From positions 8,309 through 29,760 of the forward strand of contig UZAN01043319.1 in the NCBI GenBank assembly GCA_900618425.1: a stretch of 21,452 nt of DNA. The letters are read 5' to 3'. Below the pieces are notes generated by a model. The model searched no databases, was not told where the DNA came from, and worked only from the letters and a program-made list of their open reading frames with translations. The position numbers and the translations under genes were made by a program. Source of the stretch: Echinostoma caproni (taxonomy: Eukaryota; Platyhelminthes; Trematoda; Plagiorchiida; Echinostomatidae). Within the stretch, counting starts at the first letter, position 1; every line of letters starts with the position of its first letter. Below are positions 1 to 9,136 of this stretch, in pieces.

Positions 1-666
1 TGTGTGTAACCGAGGCACATCTCACAATCGTCACCCACGCGCTTCAACCGAAGGATGAGAAGTCTAGATTGCATGGTGGCTTTACAAGTGCATGAGCCTG
101 GCAACTCCAATGAGATCACCGAGACAGCTTGAAATGATGCGCGTGCAGAACTTGAAAAAATGGCAGGATAACTTTAAGCTAATTTCGGAAAACTTGAATT
201 GCAAAAGGTATAGAAAAGAATCTGTGACGCAATAGGTGTTTTCGTGGTAGCAATGTTGTTACGCTTGATATCATCCTATCAGTGTGTGAGATGACCTCCC
301 CGTTCTGTTTTTTGACACAATCGTTTATATGTGCATTCACAGTTGGTCGAGAGCATGCGAAATCGATGGTCACATATTTTCCTCCTGTGTTGGGCAACTG
401 GATAAAGAGAAAGGCATGTTCCACACACTAGAAAATGTGATAAAGTGTGCACACGAATAATTGTAGTTATGCTAACATGAAAATGAAATTCGATTACATC
501 TGCTGGCTGTTTGCATGACTTTAATTCACAATCTCACAGATGACTACCTAATAAGGTATGATACTGTGAAGATTAGAAAATTAAACAAGCCACTTAAATA
601 GAGTCAGCTAAACATTGGTCATCATTTATTATGAACAGTGATTCCTCTTTGGCCGTCTTAACAAAG
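1..666. other. No gene seen
   Basis: I see no convincing exon, RNA gene or repeat here. The only open frame of note (179-424, minus) is 81 residues of ordinary composition, without splice borders or a recognisable motif, and I treat it as chance. Confidence 0.5.
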
Positions 667-1195
667 TCATTTTCCAAGCATACATTGTGTGCCCCAAAGA
701 CTGACAATTAGGGTTTTTAAACAATGTTTTGTGAAGGTAAAAAATACACTAAACAGCCACTTCATCTCAGTGGGACTCGTCAGTAGTGTGTACTGTCTTT
801 GAGCACTTGCGAGGGCTCCTGAGCGACGCAGTGAATAGACAACAATTGCGCGCATATTGACGTGGATCTAATGCTTTTTTGTATTTATCACTTACTAGTT
901 CACATACACAGTGTCTATGTGTTTTTGTCCTTGGCAGTTCAATTGCTCTCCACATTTTCAGTGTGCATCGATAAGGAATGTTTTGTGAGGGCCAGAAAAA
1001 AGCAAAGCACCCAGTAGACATTTTTCGCATATATGCACGCAAAGGCCTTTTTTCCTGTTACCCCTATGTTTGTGTTCCGATTGTCAACTAGTATACAAGC
1101 TGCAACAAACAGTAGCAGGCAGTTGTTTCTCCACTGTTCGGAATCATCAGCAATACGTGCAAGTTTTGTATCCACATAAGCGATCTAAGAGCCGG
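667..1195 (-). mobile_element. Decayed repeat tract with two related modules
   Basis: Two modules read on the minus strand share a motif. Plus-strand aatgttttgtgaagg at 723-737 recurs as aatgttttgtgaggg at 977-991, and both are followed by an A-rich stretch. The translated frames show a similar pattern, with W, FF and TKH in the same order. The second module opens with a frame containing LARIADDSEQWRNNC, which faintly resembles the 'LAxDRxxWR' C-terminal end of some non-LTR retrotransposon polymerases. The frames are short and overlap, so nothing intact is encoded. The frame over 767-1042 also contains a donor-like GTAAGT near 880-900, so a minus-strand exon cannot be excluded. What I see is the duplication; the retroelement origin is inference. 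Confidence 0.3.
757..783 (-). other. Hammerhead-ribozyme-like 5' half (degenerate)
   Basis: On the minus strand CTGACGA (plus 777-783) is followed at once by GTCC and a 5-bp hairpin, CCACT (773-769) with AGTGG (761-757) around a 7-base loop. This is the layout of the CUGANGA box and stem II of a hammerhead ribozyme. The second catalytic box, GAAA, should follow stem II but is replaced by CTGTTT, so the motif could not self-cleave as it stands. Hammerheads are known in flatworm SINEs and Penelope-like elements. Chance is possible because only about 20 positions are constrained. Confidence 0.2.
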
Positions 1196-1541
1196 AGCAA
1201 AAATGTGGAAAATGGATAAACTCTTAATGAATAAGACCCATACAAACCTTGTGTCTATGATTTAAAATAAAGGGGCTTGTTTACTGGAATANAATGGTTA
1301 ATCGTTGCATTCTCGCGGATTCTCAATTCATCCATGATTTCTCACCACTTTAATGTAAGCCTGTTTCGAGACCGAATGTGGCTGGATATGTATCAGGGGA
1401 TCGGCGTCCTCATCCAGGTTCAGATCTACTCGTATGTATGGCAACACAGAACTGCACCAACCATTTCAAAACCACCACTCTCGACGATTTGGTGGCAGAC
1501 AGATAGACTAACTTGGTGACTATTTCTTTACCCGCCCACAA
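1196..1541. other. No gene seen; one ambiguous base
   Basis: No supported feature. Base 1292 is N. An 80-codon plus-strand frame (1277-1519) crosses the N and has no splice borders or motif. Confidence 0.5.
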
Positions 1542-1559
1542 ACACACACACACACACAC
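1542..1559. repeat. (AC)9 dinucleotide microsatellite
   Basis: Nine uninterrupted AC units, continued by the imperfect ACTCACA. Confidence 0.95.
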
Positions 1560-1611
1560 TCACATAATGGTCCGAAACAGTCCCAGTTGTATCATTCATA
1601 GTGTGTATGTT

Positions 1612-1629
1612 GGGGGTGGGTGGAATGGG
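1612..1629 (+). other. G-rich run with partial G-quadruplex potential
   Basis: The G runs are 5, 3, 2 and 3 long within 18 bases. This is one G short of four runs of three, so at best a two-layer or bulged quadruplex could form. Confidence 0.35.
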
Positions 1630-1932
1630 AGAGGAAAGCCGTTTGCACGGATGCTGGATTACTTTCTTCCACACCCAGTTAGTTAACTACGACATGATGT
1701 GCATACGCACATATATAAGCACATACAAAACTTGACCTTAGTGGTCAGGACCTGTTGCTACCAGATCGCTGAAGTGATCGTGCATGCACGGTCTTATCAG
1801 CACAGCTTATCTCCTTTCTATCCCATCTGTCCCGCTCTTGTCATGTTTGTTAAGCGTTACGTGAGAGAACTGTCCTCATGTGACACAACACAGTACGCCA
1901 AGAGAGGGTGAACAACTAGGCAAGATCACAAT

Positions 1933-1961
1933 CCAACCACCACCACCACCAACGCCACCAC
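1933..1961. repeat. (CCA)n trinucleotide repeat, imperfect
   Basis: A run of CCA/ACC units is interrupted once by an AACG step. The 70-codon plus-strand frame just upstream (1699-1911) stops before it, so I see no coding context. Confidence 0.85.
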
Positions 1962-3839
1962 GAGGGACCAAGTGCAGATCAAGCCTTAAGTATTTCGAAA
2001 TAGGAGAGAGAAGCGTAGATCAAACAATACACAGCTGAGAATGAAAATGTCCCATGAAATATGGGTCCTAGATAGATAGGCCTGACAATAAGACAATAAG
2101 GAGAAACCACCCACTTCTCCCTGTCAAAAGTGTACCTAGTAATGATTTGCGGCAAACAAGAGCAACAATACCTACATAAACTTACAGTCTGTATTCAATT
2201 AACCAATACAATCATGATAATGAAGATAATGACCTCAATATATCTTTGAACGAAAGGAAAAATTTCGAACCCAATTCTTGTGCTGTCATTTTTCACCGGT
2301 AAAGTTATCATAAAGCAATTGTTTAGGAGGGTTCGACGAACAAGCGATGTTGACTTACAACCCAAAGGCAAAAATGAATAAGTATTGATCGAGAATGTCG
2401 TACTGTTTCAGTTGATGCGTCCATCACACCCTCATGGAGTCTCCATCTTCAAGAGTCTGTTGAAAGGAAAAACAGTTAACTGATGCTGTAACCGTTGTGA
2501 TAGGCCACGAGCACTGAGGAATCGTGATTTCAAACCTCTCATGCCTCAAAACACACTGGTTGCAAAGCTCGCCGATCCAGAGAGGATGTAAGATGCAAAC
2601 CAGCAACCCGAACTTATTAATCATGTCTCATTTGGGACCCGACTGCTTGGACACCAATTCACAGTGAACTGCGATCGTTACACCTCTTTGTGGGTCTGCT
2701 TTTTGCTAGCTCAGTGCATTGATAAGAAAGGAATCCGTAAAGAAAAGAACCTATATTGGTCTGATCCTAACGGGAGAAACTTTTTACTCCTTATTAGGTA
2801 AATCTGAGTGAATTGCAAGTGGTGATGTGGTCATAACTTAGACTAACCTTCCTTCATACATCCTCTTCATGCACAATTCTCAGTTCTTCCAGTCAATCAT
2901 ACATATTCGAGCGCCACTGGACTTAGATTTTGTTTTGTTAGTTTTCATCAGTAGGCTACACCAACTAGATTTGAGCTCCGAATCCCTCGGTGAAAAGACG
3001 TGTGTGCACCCTCAGCGGCCCCGACTGGGACCAAAAATCTAATCTTCTTCAAATGTAATCAGTGCTAGTCAGATATGGGACAAACAGCCATTATAAGACA
3101 AACTACTGAGCTGCACGAGGTAAAAGATGGACGATGAGGTGAAAACCGTACAGTATATAGAAGCTTTCGTATCTGGGAGCACATTTTCCGATCAAGAATC
3201 ATGGTTCACGGCTGATGACGGAGTCTCGTAGTTTGGACTGTAGTTCCCGTGCGGCAGACTTGACTGTGATTGCGTCATCTGGCTTTGGAGACAGTTGGGA
3301 GTATGTCCAACCACCCGGTTACGTAATCGCCACTCTGTTCGGCCTACGTAAGTCGTTCTACATCCTCACCGGAATTGTTAGACCAGATTAAATTTGGCGT
3401 ACAGAGGCAAACTTTCACCGGGTGTGTAGGTATTCAATACCTTTTCAACCATAAGTAAGTCCGTCGTAACTACCGGTGAATCCGCTGAAAATTCAAGAGA
3501 ATGCAACCAATTCATTCCCCTGGTAACCCCATAAGATGATTGGTGCTTTGGCCATCAGACGTCACCGATTGGTCCGGGTCTGTATAAACCTCATCCATTC
3601 CAAATGAACTAAAAATCGGATTAGTACACAGTGGACTAAATACATTCAGGAGGACGCTAGCGTTTGCGGAGAAGTTGAGTCATAAGGTCAAAACGCTGGT
3701 CTCTTCAATCGCTCAGTTCAGAGAAGATCAAATATCATTGCTCTCCACCTGCACCGGACTGTCGTCCATTGGTAAAGTGACTAGTAGATACGAATCCCAT
3801 GTCCGATTCCAGATTACGAGAAGTTGGTAATCTACGTGT
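1962..3839. other. No gene seen; anonymous, probably old repeat DNA
   Basis: About 1.9 kb without a supported exon. The 66-codon minus frame at 2424-2624 has no motif. The 3060-3600 part has several short GC-rich islands that look like old repeat sequence, including a 21-base word at 3429-3449 that recurs at 7264. Confidence 0.4.
3429..3449 (+). repeat. 21-base word shared with 7264-7284 (copy 1)
   Basis: Eighteen of 21 bases match the word at 7264-7284 in the same orientation. Each begins with an inverted GGTATT/AATACC around one base and ends in TTCAAC. The flanks do not align well by eye, so this is either the remnant of a shared element or a conserved terminal motif. Confidence 0.35.
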
Positions 3840-4480
3840 ACTATAAGCAGGCAAATATGTACAAAAACAAGCACCATATCTCAAAATGTGGGTCAATCCG
3901 GTCTCCACGGTACAAGAACGAAATACAAAGCGGGTCAAGGCGTAGAACAAAGCACCTGTGGAGCGGTCATCAAAAGGACTGCAGACGATGCACAGAAACG
4001 GGACAGTTTAAGGGATAGAAACACCAATCGCAAGTGCTCGATAATGAAGCGCAGTCATTGGTCAGTGCAAGGCACAAACGGTTTATCAGACCCTATGGAA
4101 CAAAGCAATCCGATAAGCAAATTAATCGAACGATCAAATATGAGGGTCGAATAAAGTGGACGGGATGCCAATGAACTAGAACCAAACGTGCGTGGGGGAA
4201 CGGATCCAGGACAATTCGTATGTAATGACGCACGAAATTGGTAAGCGCGGAACAGCGAGAGTTCAAGGACGATAAGAGTAGATGATTTACAAATGAATGG
4301 GACGAGGAACGCTTCGAGGCGGTATATGAACAATAACAACAAACTACGAAGTATGTTCACGGATTAAATCGGGGCATGATGATGGGCAAAGTACATCCGA
4401 AGGTGCTCTGCGTAATGGGTCACATGGGTGCACAGTTAATCGAACCGAACCGGAGCAAAACATAAGGCGTGATTAATTTT
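3840..4480. other. Purine-rich tract, plus strand
   Basis: The plus strand is strikingly rich in A and G over about 600 bases, unlike its flanks. The open frames here (88 codons at 3888-4154 plus; 101 codons at 4055-4360 minus) are mirror products of that bias: a very hydrophilic protein on one strand and a hydrophobic one on the other. I regard neither as a gene. An old transposon interior is the likeliest explanation. Confidence 0.35.
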
Positions 4481-5196
4481 TCCAATCAAGTCAATACACT
4501 GCCATAGTCCCACTTCTTGCTTCAGTTTCCAAATCGGAGCACCACTGTAATCTTTCTAAAAATAGTGATCACCAAAGCCACCACCAATCAGAAATTGTGA
4601 AAATATGGTCACTCAGNAGTTGGCAAACAATCACGCTTGTATTCAGACCAAAAGTCTAGGGTTTCCCTTTCCCATGGTAACTTCATGCACGCTAACAGGT
4701 AAACCAATTCAGTTTTTCATAGCTGACCTTAAATTCACAAATAAAACGGACATCAGGAGGCTAAGTTGATGAATATTTAAAGAATGAATCGTTATGTGAA
4801 TGAGATCTGTTCGTTTATTAGAAAGAAACACTGTCACTGAATTGGAACCACTCGTTAGTGGGCGTTGCAGGGTACAAAACACCGTTTTGCACTCCGAACA
4901 CACCTGTCAACTCGCTTTATCGGGCCTCCATGACTTCCATCGTGTGAATGTTTTGCGATGCAGTTGTAGCATTCTCTTTCATTTTCTCTCAGAATGATGG
5001 GAGTGTAAACATCAGACTTCGGTCGGTTACACAAGAAAAAGGGAATGTTGGCAATCTGGAGTTCCGGGCGTTTAGATCACAGGAAAGCTAAGTGTTTAGT
5101 TTACAAACTCTCTAGAATGATAAACCGTTTTTATCAACACCTTCGGATTGTTATCAATGTGCTTCAATCTTGGTTTCACTTTGAACATATTACTTT
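4481..5196. other. No gene seen; one ambiguous base
   Basis: No supported feature. Base 4617 is N. The 65- and 85-codon plus-strand frames (4800-4997, 5045-5302) have no motif, and the second ends in the ATT repeat. Confidence 0.45.
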
Positions 5197-5240
5197 TATT
5201 ATTATTACTATTAATTTATTATTATTATTATTAATTAATA
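5197..5240. repeat. (ATT)n microsatellite
   Basis: TTATTATTATTAC is followed by a broken unit and then TTATTATTATTATTATTAATT. The array is AT-only apart from a single C. Confidence 0.95.
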
Positions 5241-5817
5241 ACTTTCACCTGTTCGTAGGCTTCTCAATTTGTTTGCAAACATTTCATCAGCATTCGAGGT
5301 GACAAATCCAGTGCTTGTGGAGGTTCGTAGTTCTGTCATTAACTATTCACTCATTTAAGTTTTTCTGAACCCTCCTTTTGTCCTCAGTTCCCGATCTTTT
5401 CGACCTATTTCACGGTTGAGCTTGCGCAACGGGGGTTGGGGGGCGTCATTCCGTCATGTCATGAAATCTTTGTTGCGTCATTTGATCCTTCAGTTGCTTT
5501 GACATGTACACCTGATCCACTATGATGTGCTTGATTACATAAGTAGAAAAAGGGAAGAAGGCGAGCTGTCTGAATTAGTTAGTTGGATGCAGAGACTCTG
5601 GGATCAGACGTGAACCCTTCCTCTTCACCATCACCATTACTTTTGCATCAGTGATTTTGACCACGCAATCTATCGCTGTGCCGTGGTTCCAAATGTGTGA
5701 CCTAAAATCAATACCTTTCAGAGTGTGTTCGTGTAGGCGAAATCACCTGTGGTGATGACAAAATCTCTGGGAAACACGTTACACTTCCCGGACAACTGTG
5801 ACGAAGCAAGCTTCTGA
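5241..5817. other. No gene seen
   Basis: No supported gene. A strong G run (G5-TT-G6) sits at 5431-5443. The right part may be the degraded upstream body of the retroposon at 5818, but I cannot align it to the other copy. Confidence 0.4.
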
Positions 5818-5936
5818 GGTGACGTCAGCAAAGTGCCTACGCATTACAGCTCCTAGACTATGAATCACAGGCCGATTATACCGACCAATCGGAAGCCGTG
5901 CGGCTCAGACAAAAGCTGTACGACGCCAGTAAAAGG
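5818..5936 (+). mobile_element. Retroposon fragment, copy A
   Basis: This aligns to the reverse complement of 8683-8838. By hand count 75 of 96 bases match over 5841-5936 (about 78%), and the match continues less well to the left. One frame is open in both copies: here it begins ALQLLDYESQA and continues DQSEAVRLRQKLYDASK. Both copies also keep a TGA in the same frame seven codons upstream, so this frame may be the end of an element's reading frame after a join, or may be chance in non-coding repeat. The copy stops aligning after AAAAGG and lacks the tail seen in copy B. Confidence 0.7.
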
Positions 5937-6771
5937 AACACTCAATTGTTAGATGCCTGGAAGACCAATGAACATTTTTTACGTATTAGTTAAACCCCAT
6001 GAGTTCTTCCAATAAATGAACTGCTACTCCTGATACCTTTTCCTTGTGTCTCGTTTACTGGGATACTGTTGTGCAAAGTGCAAGCATGATTCACTATTTA
6101 CGTGGCCTCAATGATTTCTGATACGTGATTGGTAATTCGTGATGGTGCGTAGTTCAATCATTAGATCACCGTTAGATGAAAGTAGCAGAGTGTTGGATTC
6201 AATCATACAATTATTGATCGAACTCGTGTGACAGCGCACCATGCTTCAGATCTGTTTCTGTCACACTGAGGCACAGGAATGAATGTGTGGCAATACCCCA
6301 TAAAGAGTACCAAGTATCTGTTATAGTATTCATTTCTGTTTTGTTTATAAAAGGACAACTTCCCGATTTCGATAAAGGGTTTCGTCACATCACCTATGAG
6401 TTAATGAAAAATCTATGGAAAAAATATGGGAATTTTATTTTTAAAAACGATTGACAGGCATGATACAAGTGCTGCACTTTCATTCTATCAATACCTGGCG
6501 TGTCTTCCGTTATTTATGAGCACTTGGGTCATGCTTTGACAATCAAGTCGCATTTATCAGTTCCCGTAAGAACATGCCTCAATCTGGTCTCTAATGGCCG
6601 CTTTGAGGTGGATAACTACCTCCGGAAAACCAGATTAGATGGGAGCTTTTCGCGGATAGTAATTTGTTTATACCTTCGTTGCTGTCGAGTCGCATATGAA
6701 CTGACTGGGTTTCACTGAGGACGATATCTGAACAAACATGGATTGGTAGTTCGGTTTAGCACTGATATAAG
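5937..6771. other. No gene seen
   Basis: No supported feature. The frames at 6203-6388 (minus, 61 codons) and 6500-6718 (plus, 72 codons) lack splice borders and motifs. Confidence 0.45.
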
Positions 6772-6900
6772 AATGTTGGCATAGTGGTAACACGTACCTT
6801 CCATGCGATTGGTCTGAAGTCTAAAGCCCCGGGTGGGACGATGGACTTGCACTAATGATGAGCTCTATTGACAGCAAAAATCAAGTCTAGGGCTTCCGAG
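6772..6900 (+). mobile_element. tRNA-derived SINE head
   Basis: TGGCATAGTGG at 6777-6787 is a near-perfect RNA polymerase III A box (TRGYNNARNGG) and continues as a tRNA D-arm (GGTAACACG). A weak B box, GGTCTGAAGTC, lies at 6811-6821. The rest does not fold as a tRNA, so this is a SINE or tRNA relic and not a tRNA gene. Its 3' border is not clear. Confidence 0.45.
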
Positions 6901-7057
6901 TTCGTGGTTGACTAGAAGAACTGAGGATTTCGCGTGAAAGTGAAGTCCGAAGGATCGCCAGTTCAAATAAATGACTTCTCTATCTTAAACTCGGGGGTAA
7001 AATCTTTTTATTACATTCAGATCGAGGCTGTGGAATGAATTGGATTTTGAAACTTGC

Positions 7058-7240
7058 CTATTGAAAAACTGAACAAATGTGAGAAAACAATATATAAGGA
7101 GGTCTAAGAAATTCGACTAAATTCCTAAGAGTAATACACTTTAGTTTTGAGAAGCATGGTTTTTCTTCTAATAGATTCAAAGATTGGGAGTCACGGATAA
7201 CATAATTGCCCTGTTGAACAGTTTTAGCATTATCCAGCAC
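7058..7240 (-). other. SH2-like peptide fragment in a short open frame
   Basis: A minus-strand frame contains GNYVIRDSQS (plus 7181-7210), which closely matches the phosphotyrosine-binding strand of SH2 domains ('GxFLVRxSxS', with the invariant Arg). Further on it reads ITLRNLVEFLRPPY, similar in style to the C-terminal SH2 helix. A CAACAG acceptor-type border lies just before the GNY. Against it, the spacing between the two parts is about 20 residues shorter than a normal SH2 domain, the middle strands are not visible, and a longer alternative minus frame (7177-7380) overlaps. It could be a broken exon, a pseudogene or chance. Confidence 0.15.
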
Positions 7241-7263
7241 CGTCGCTCAACAACAAGGCGCTC

Positions 7264-7284
7264 GGTATTTAATACCCCTTCAAC
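7264..7284 (+). repeat. 21-base word shared with 3429-3449 (copy 2)
   Basis: See the copy at 3429. It carries the same inverted GGTATT/AATACC core, here with T as the central base. Confidence 0.35.
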
Positions 7285-8199
7285 ATTTTTGACGGAATGG
7301 ATATGCACATTTTGTGACCGAAGAAAATGGATTTCTTTGGAAAACTCGGTCAAAAGATTGCCTTCCTGCAAACAGTGCATTGCTCCTTAGCCAACAGATA
7401 AGTCGCGCGCGATGGAATTTTATTTTTTTTGACAGAATCAATACTTGACCCCCTTTGTTGGGTGTTCAATAACGGATGTACATTAACTAGGTATCATTTA
7501 TTTCAACGGTGGAATACGAATATTTAACCACTTAGCTCTATCACGACAATCGGAGATGCCACCATAATGCAAGCAACAGTATATGTCATGGTAAAAGTTT
7601 GGCTATTGTATAATATGATCATACGTAATAGAAAGATTAGAGTGGTAGAACGCAATAAAGTTTGCCTGAGAGAACATTACGCTGAGTTTCTCTAGGTTTT
7701 ACGGGTTACAATGACGTTTCCTTCTTTTGGTGTCGTGGCTTTTCGTAAACGTTATGTGGTGTAATTTGTAGTACATCATTGGGAAGCTTTAACAAGGCCA
7801 TGGTCAAATGACCAACGAGGGGAGCAGGAGGATACGCAAAAAGTAGCATTATTGAAAAAGCATGTGTCCAAATGAGCCTTCAGCTTTCCTTGTTGTGTAA
7901 CTCACTATGTTAGTCAACCAAGAGCAGTCTAGAAGCTAATATCAACACGACTGAAGTCAGCACAGGTGATACATAGCTAAAGATCAAAATAACTTCTTAT
8001 TGATATGAAAAATATCTGAAAAGTGGATAAATTTCTCTGGGGGTTAAGAGGGAGAAACATAAATATTGACTAAGAGAAGCGGCAAACAGTTAATCAGGCG
8101 TTTAGGCTTGCATTCGTTTATCGAGACATAAATATAACCATGAGAGTGAGCAAATGCCTGTTTCATATTTTTGCAGTAATTGTTATTGATGTAAGTCAC
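7285..8199. other. No gene seen
   Basis: No supported feature in about 900 bases. The minus-strand frame that contains the exon at 8200 runs on to 8044, but its last 50 codons lose gene-like character after the GTGACT border, so I treat them as intron. Confidence 0.4.
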
Positions 8200-8321
8200 C
8201 AGTCTTTTTCCACTTTCCCAATAGATTACGGGAGGGTCGATCAGATATCCAGTGAAGCCGATGCTTTCAGTAATCCTCTCATCAATATCACTATGTAACC
8301 CGGTCCCTTGTAATGTGATTG
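8200..8321 (-). CDS. Candidate internal exon, unidentified protein
   Basis: On the minus strand an open stretch of 40 codons follows TTAGAAG (acceptor-type AG) and ends at CTG|GTGACT, a weak donor. It contains GLHSDIDERITESIGFTGY and then LIDPPVIYWESGKRL. The mix of charged, aromatic and small residues looks coding. The incoming phase of 1 fits the outgoing phase of the minus-strand exon at 12041-12215, so the two could be neighbours in one gene across a 3.7-kb intron. A second acceptor 13 bases on (CAAG|GGACC) is also phase 1 compatible. The open frame extends left to an in-frame stop near 8425 with no AG in between, so the 5' border is uncertain. I do not recognise the family. Confidence 0.3.
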
Positions 8322-8682
8322 CTTCTAACTTGGAACATTCAATAAGGCGCACCAGGTCGGATATATTTGGAGATTTCGCAGTTAATGAACGGGCGTTGTT
8401 GTTGATATCAGTTGGAGTACAGAGTTATGAAAAATTTCCTTGACACAATGCTACCCGCCTCTCTGCGACGATGCTTCCTCCGATGTCCACGAGATTTTCA
8501 TTATATCCTTCTATGTTTGTTTCTCACTGATTTTCCGAATTCTTCTACCTCCGGAGGCAAATAAGAGCTTTCGATGTTTCTTTTCAAAAAGGGAATATGA
8601 TGTAATGCGAACATATTCCGGGTTCTCGAACTGAACGGAGTGTAATGGTTGAAGTAGGCGTAGATCGCGAATAATGAATCAC

Positions 8683-8838
8683 GCATAAAGAATCACAAAT
8701 CAAGAATCACGGAAACCACTTTTTCTTGACGTCATATAGCTTTTGTTTGAACCGCACGGCTTCTGATTGGTCTTCACAAGTGGCCTGTGGTTCGTTGTCT
8801 AGACGTTGTAATGCATCGCTCCGTGGTTTGCGTCATCC
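8683..8838 (-). mobile_element. Retroposon fragment, copy B, with short-repeat tail
   Basis: This is the reverse-strand relative of 5818-5936. The open frame reads ALQRLDNEPQATCEDQSEA and then VRFKQKLYDVKKKWFP before a TGA. Right after that stop come three imperfect units of GTGATTCTTKATT (8683-8712), a short tandem tail like those at the 3' ends of some non-LTR retrotransposons (for example CR1/L2 types). The 5' side probably extends to about 8990 in a GC-richer stretch, since the sequence there keeps the same character, but copy A does not cover it. It is truncated, with no polymerase domain in view. Confidence 0.7.
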
Positions 8839-9022
8839 CGTGGGCTAGATGCGCGACAGGATGTTCCACGGTTCGTATTCTCGTAGCTGGAGACGATAAG
8901 ATGCTTTGTGGACGATGAACAACGGCGGGAAACGGCGGTAGAGAGGTTGGGCGACCAGGACACGAGTGGTGAGGAAACACTTGCAGACAGGCCCTCCGTG
9001 GGTAGGAGTTCAACTTACATAC

Positions 9023-9136
9023 CTGCAAGGCGAAGCAAGTAAAACCATGAACCAAAGGGTCAAGTGAGATACAAGCAAGCACAATAAAATACCGCTGCGG
9101 TTGCTCATAGTTGCAATGGAATTTCACGGCTGGTGT
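9023..9136 (-). CDS. Weak candidate exon ending at a strong donor
   Basis: A minus-strand frame with VKFHCNYEQPQRYF and then a hydrophobic, membrane-like stretch (IVLACISLDPLVHGF) ends at CTTGCAG|GTATGT, a good donor. The acceptor (CGACACCAG) has almost no pyrimidine tract. The same frame runs on past the donor into the retroposon at 8700-8990, and that continuation is clearly not part of a gene. I do not recognise the peptide, and the donor may be coincidence. Confidence 0.15.

Noticed and set aside
1100..1160. A second hammerhead-like match on the minus strand, CTGATGATTCC then GTGGAGAAAC
   Set aside because: Both catalytic boxes are present in order, but stem II would have only about three pairs including a wobble, and I find no stem III partner. 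The same bases read as the LARIADDSEQWRNNC frame, so chance is likelier.
4055..4360. 101-codon minus frame with hydrophobic start
   Set aside because: It is a mirror of the purine-rich plus strand. The hydrophobic residues follow from the pyrimidine bias, with no motif and no borders.
6772..6850. A true tRNA gene at the A-box match
   Set aside because: The B box is poor, the A-B spacing is shorter than in a tRNA, and no acceptor or anticodon stem folds.
8774..9127. 117-codon minus frame
   Set aside because: Its right half lies in the retroposon copy B in a different frame from the one kept in copy A. Copy A breaks this frame with a stop. Only the first 38 codons are kept, as a weak exon candidate.
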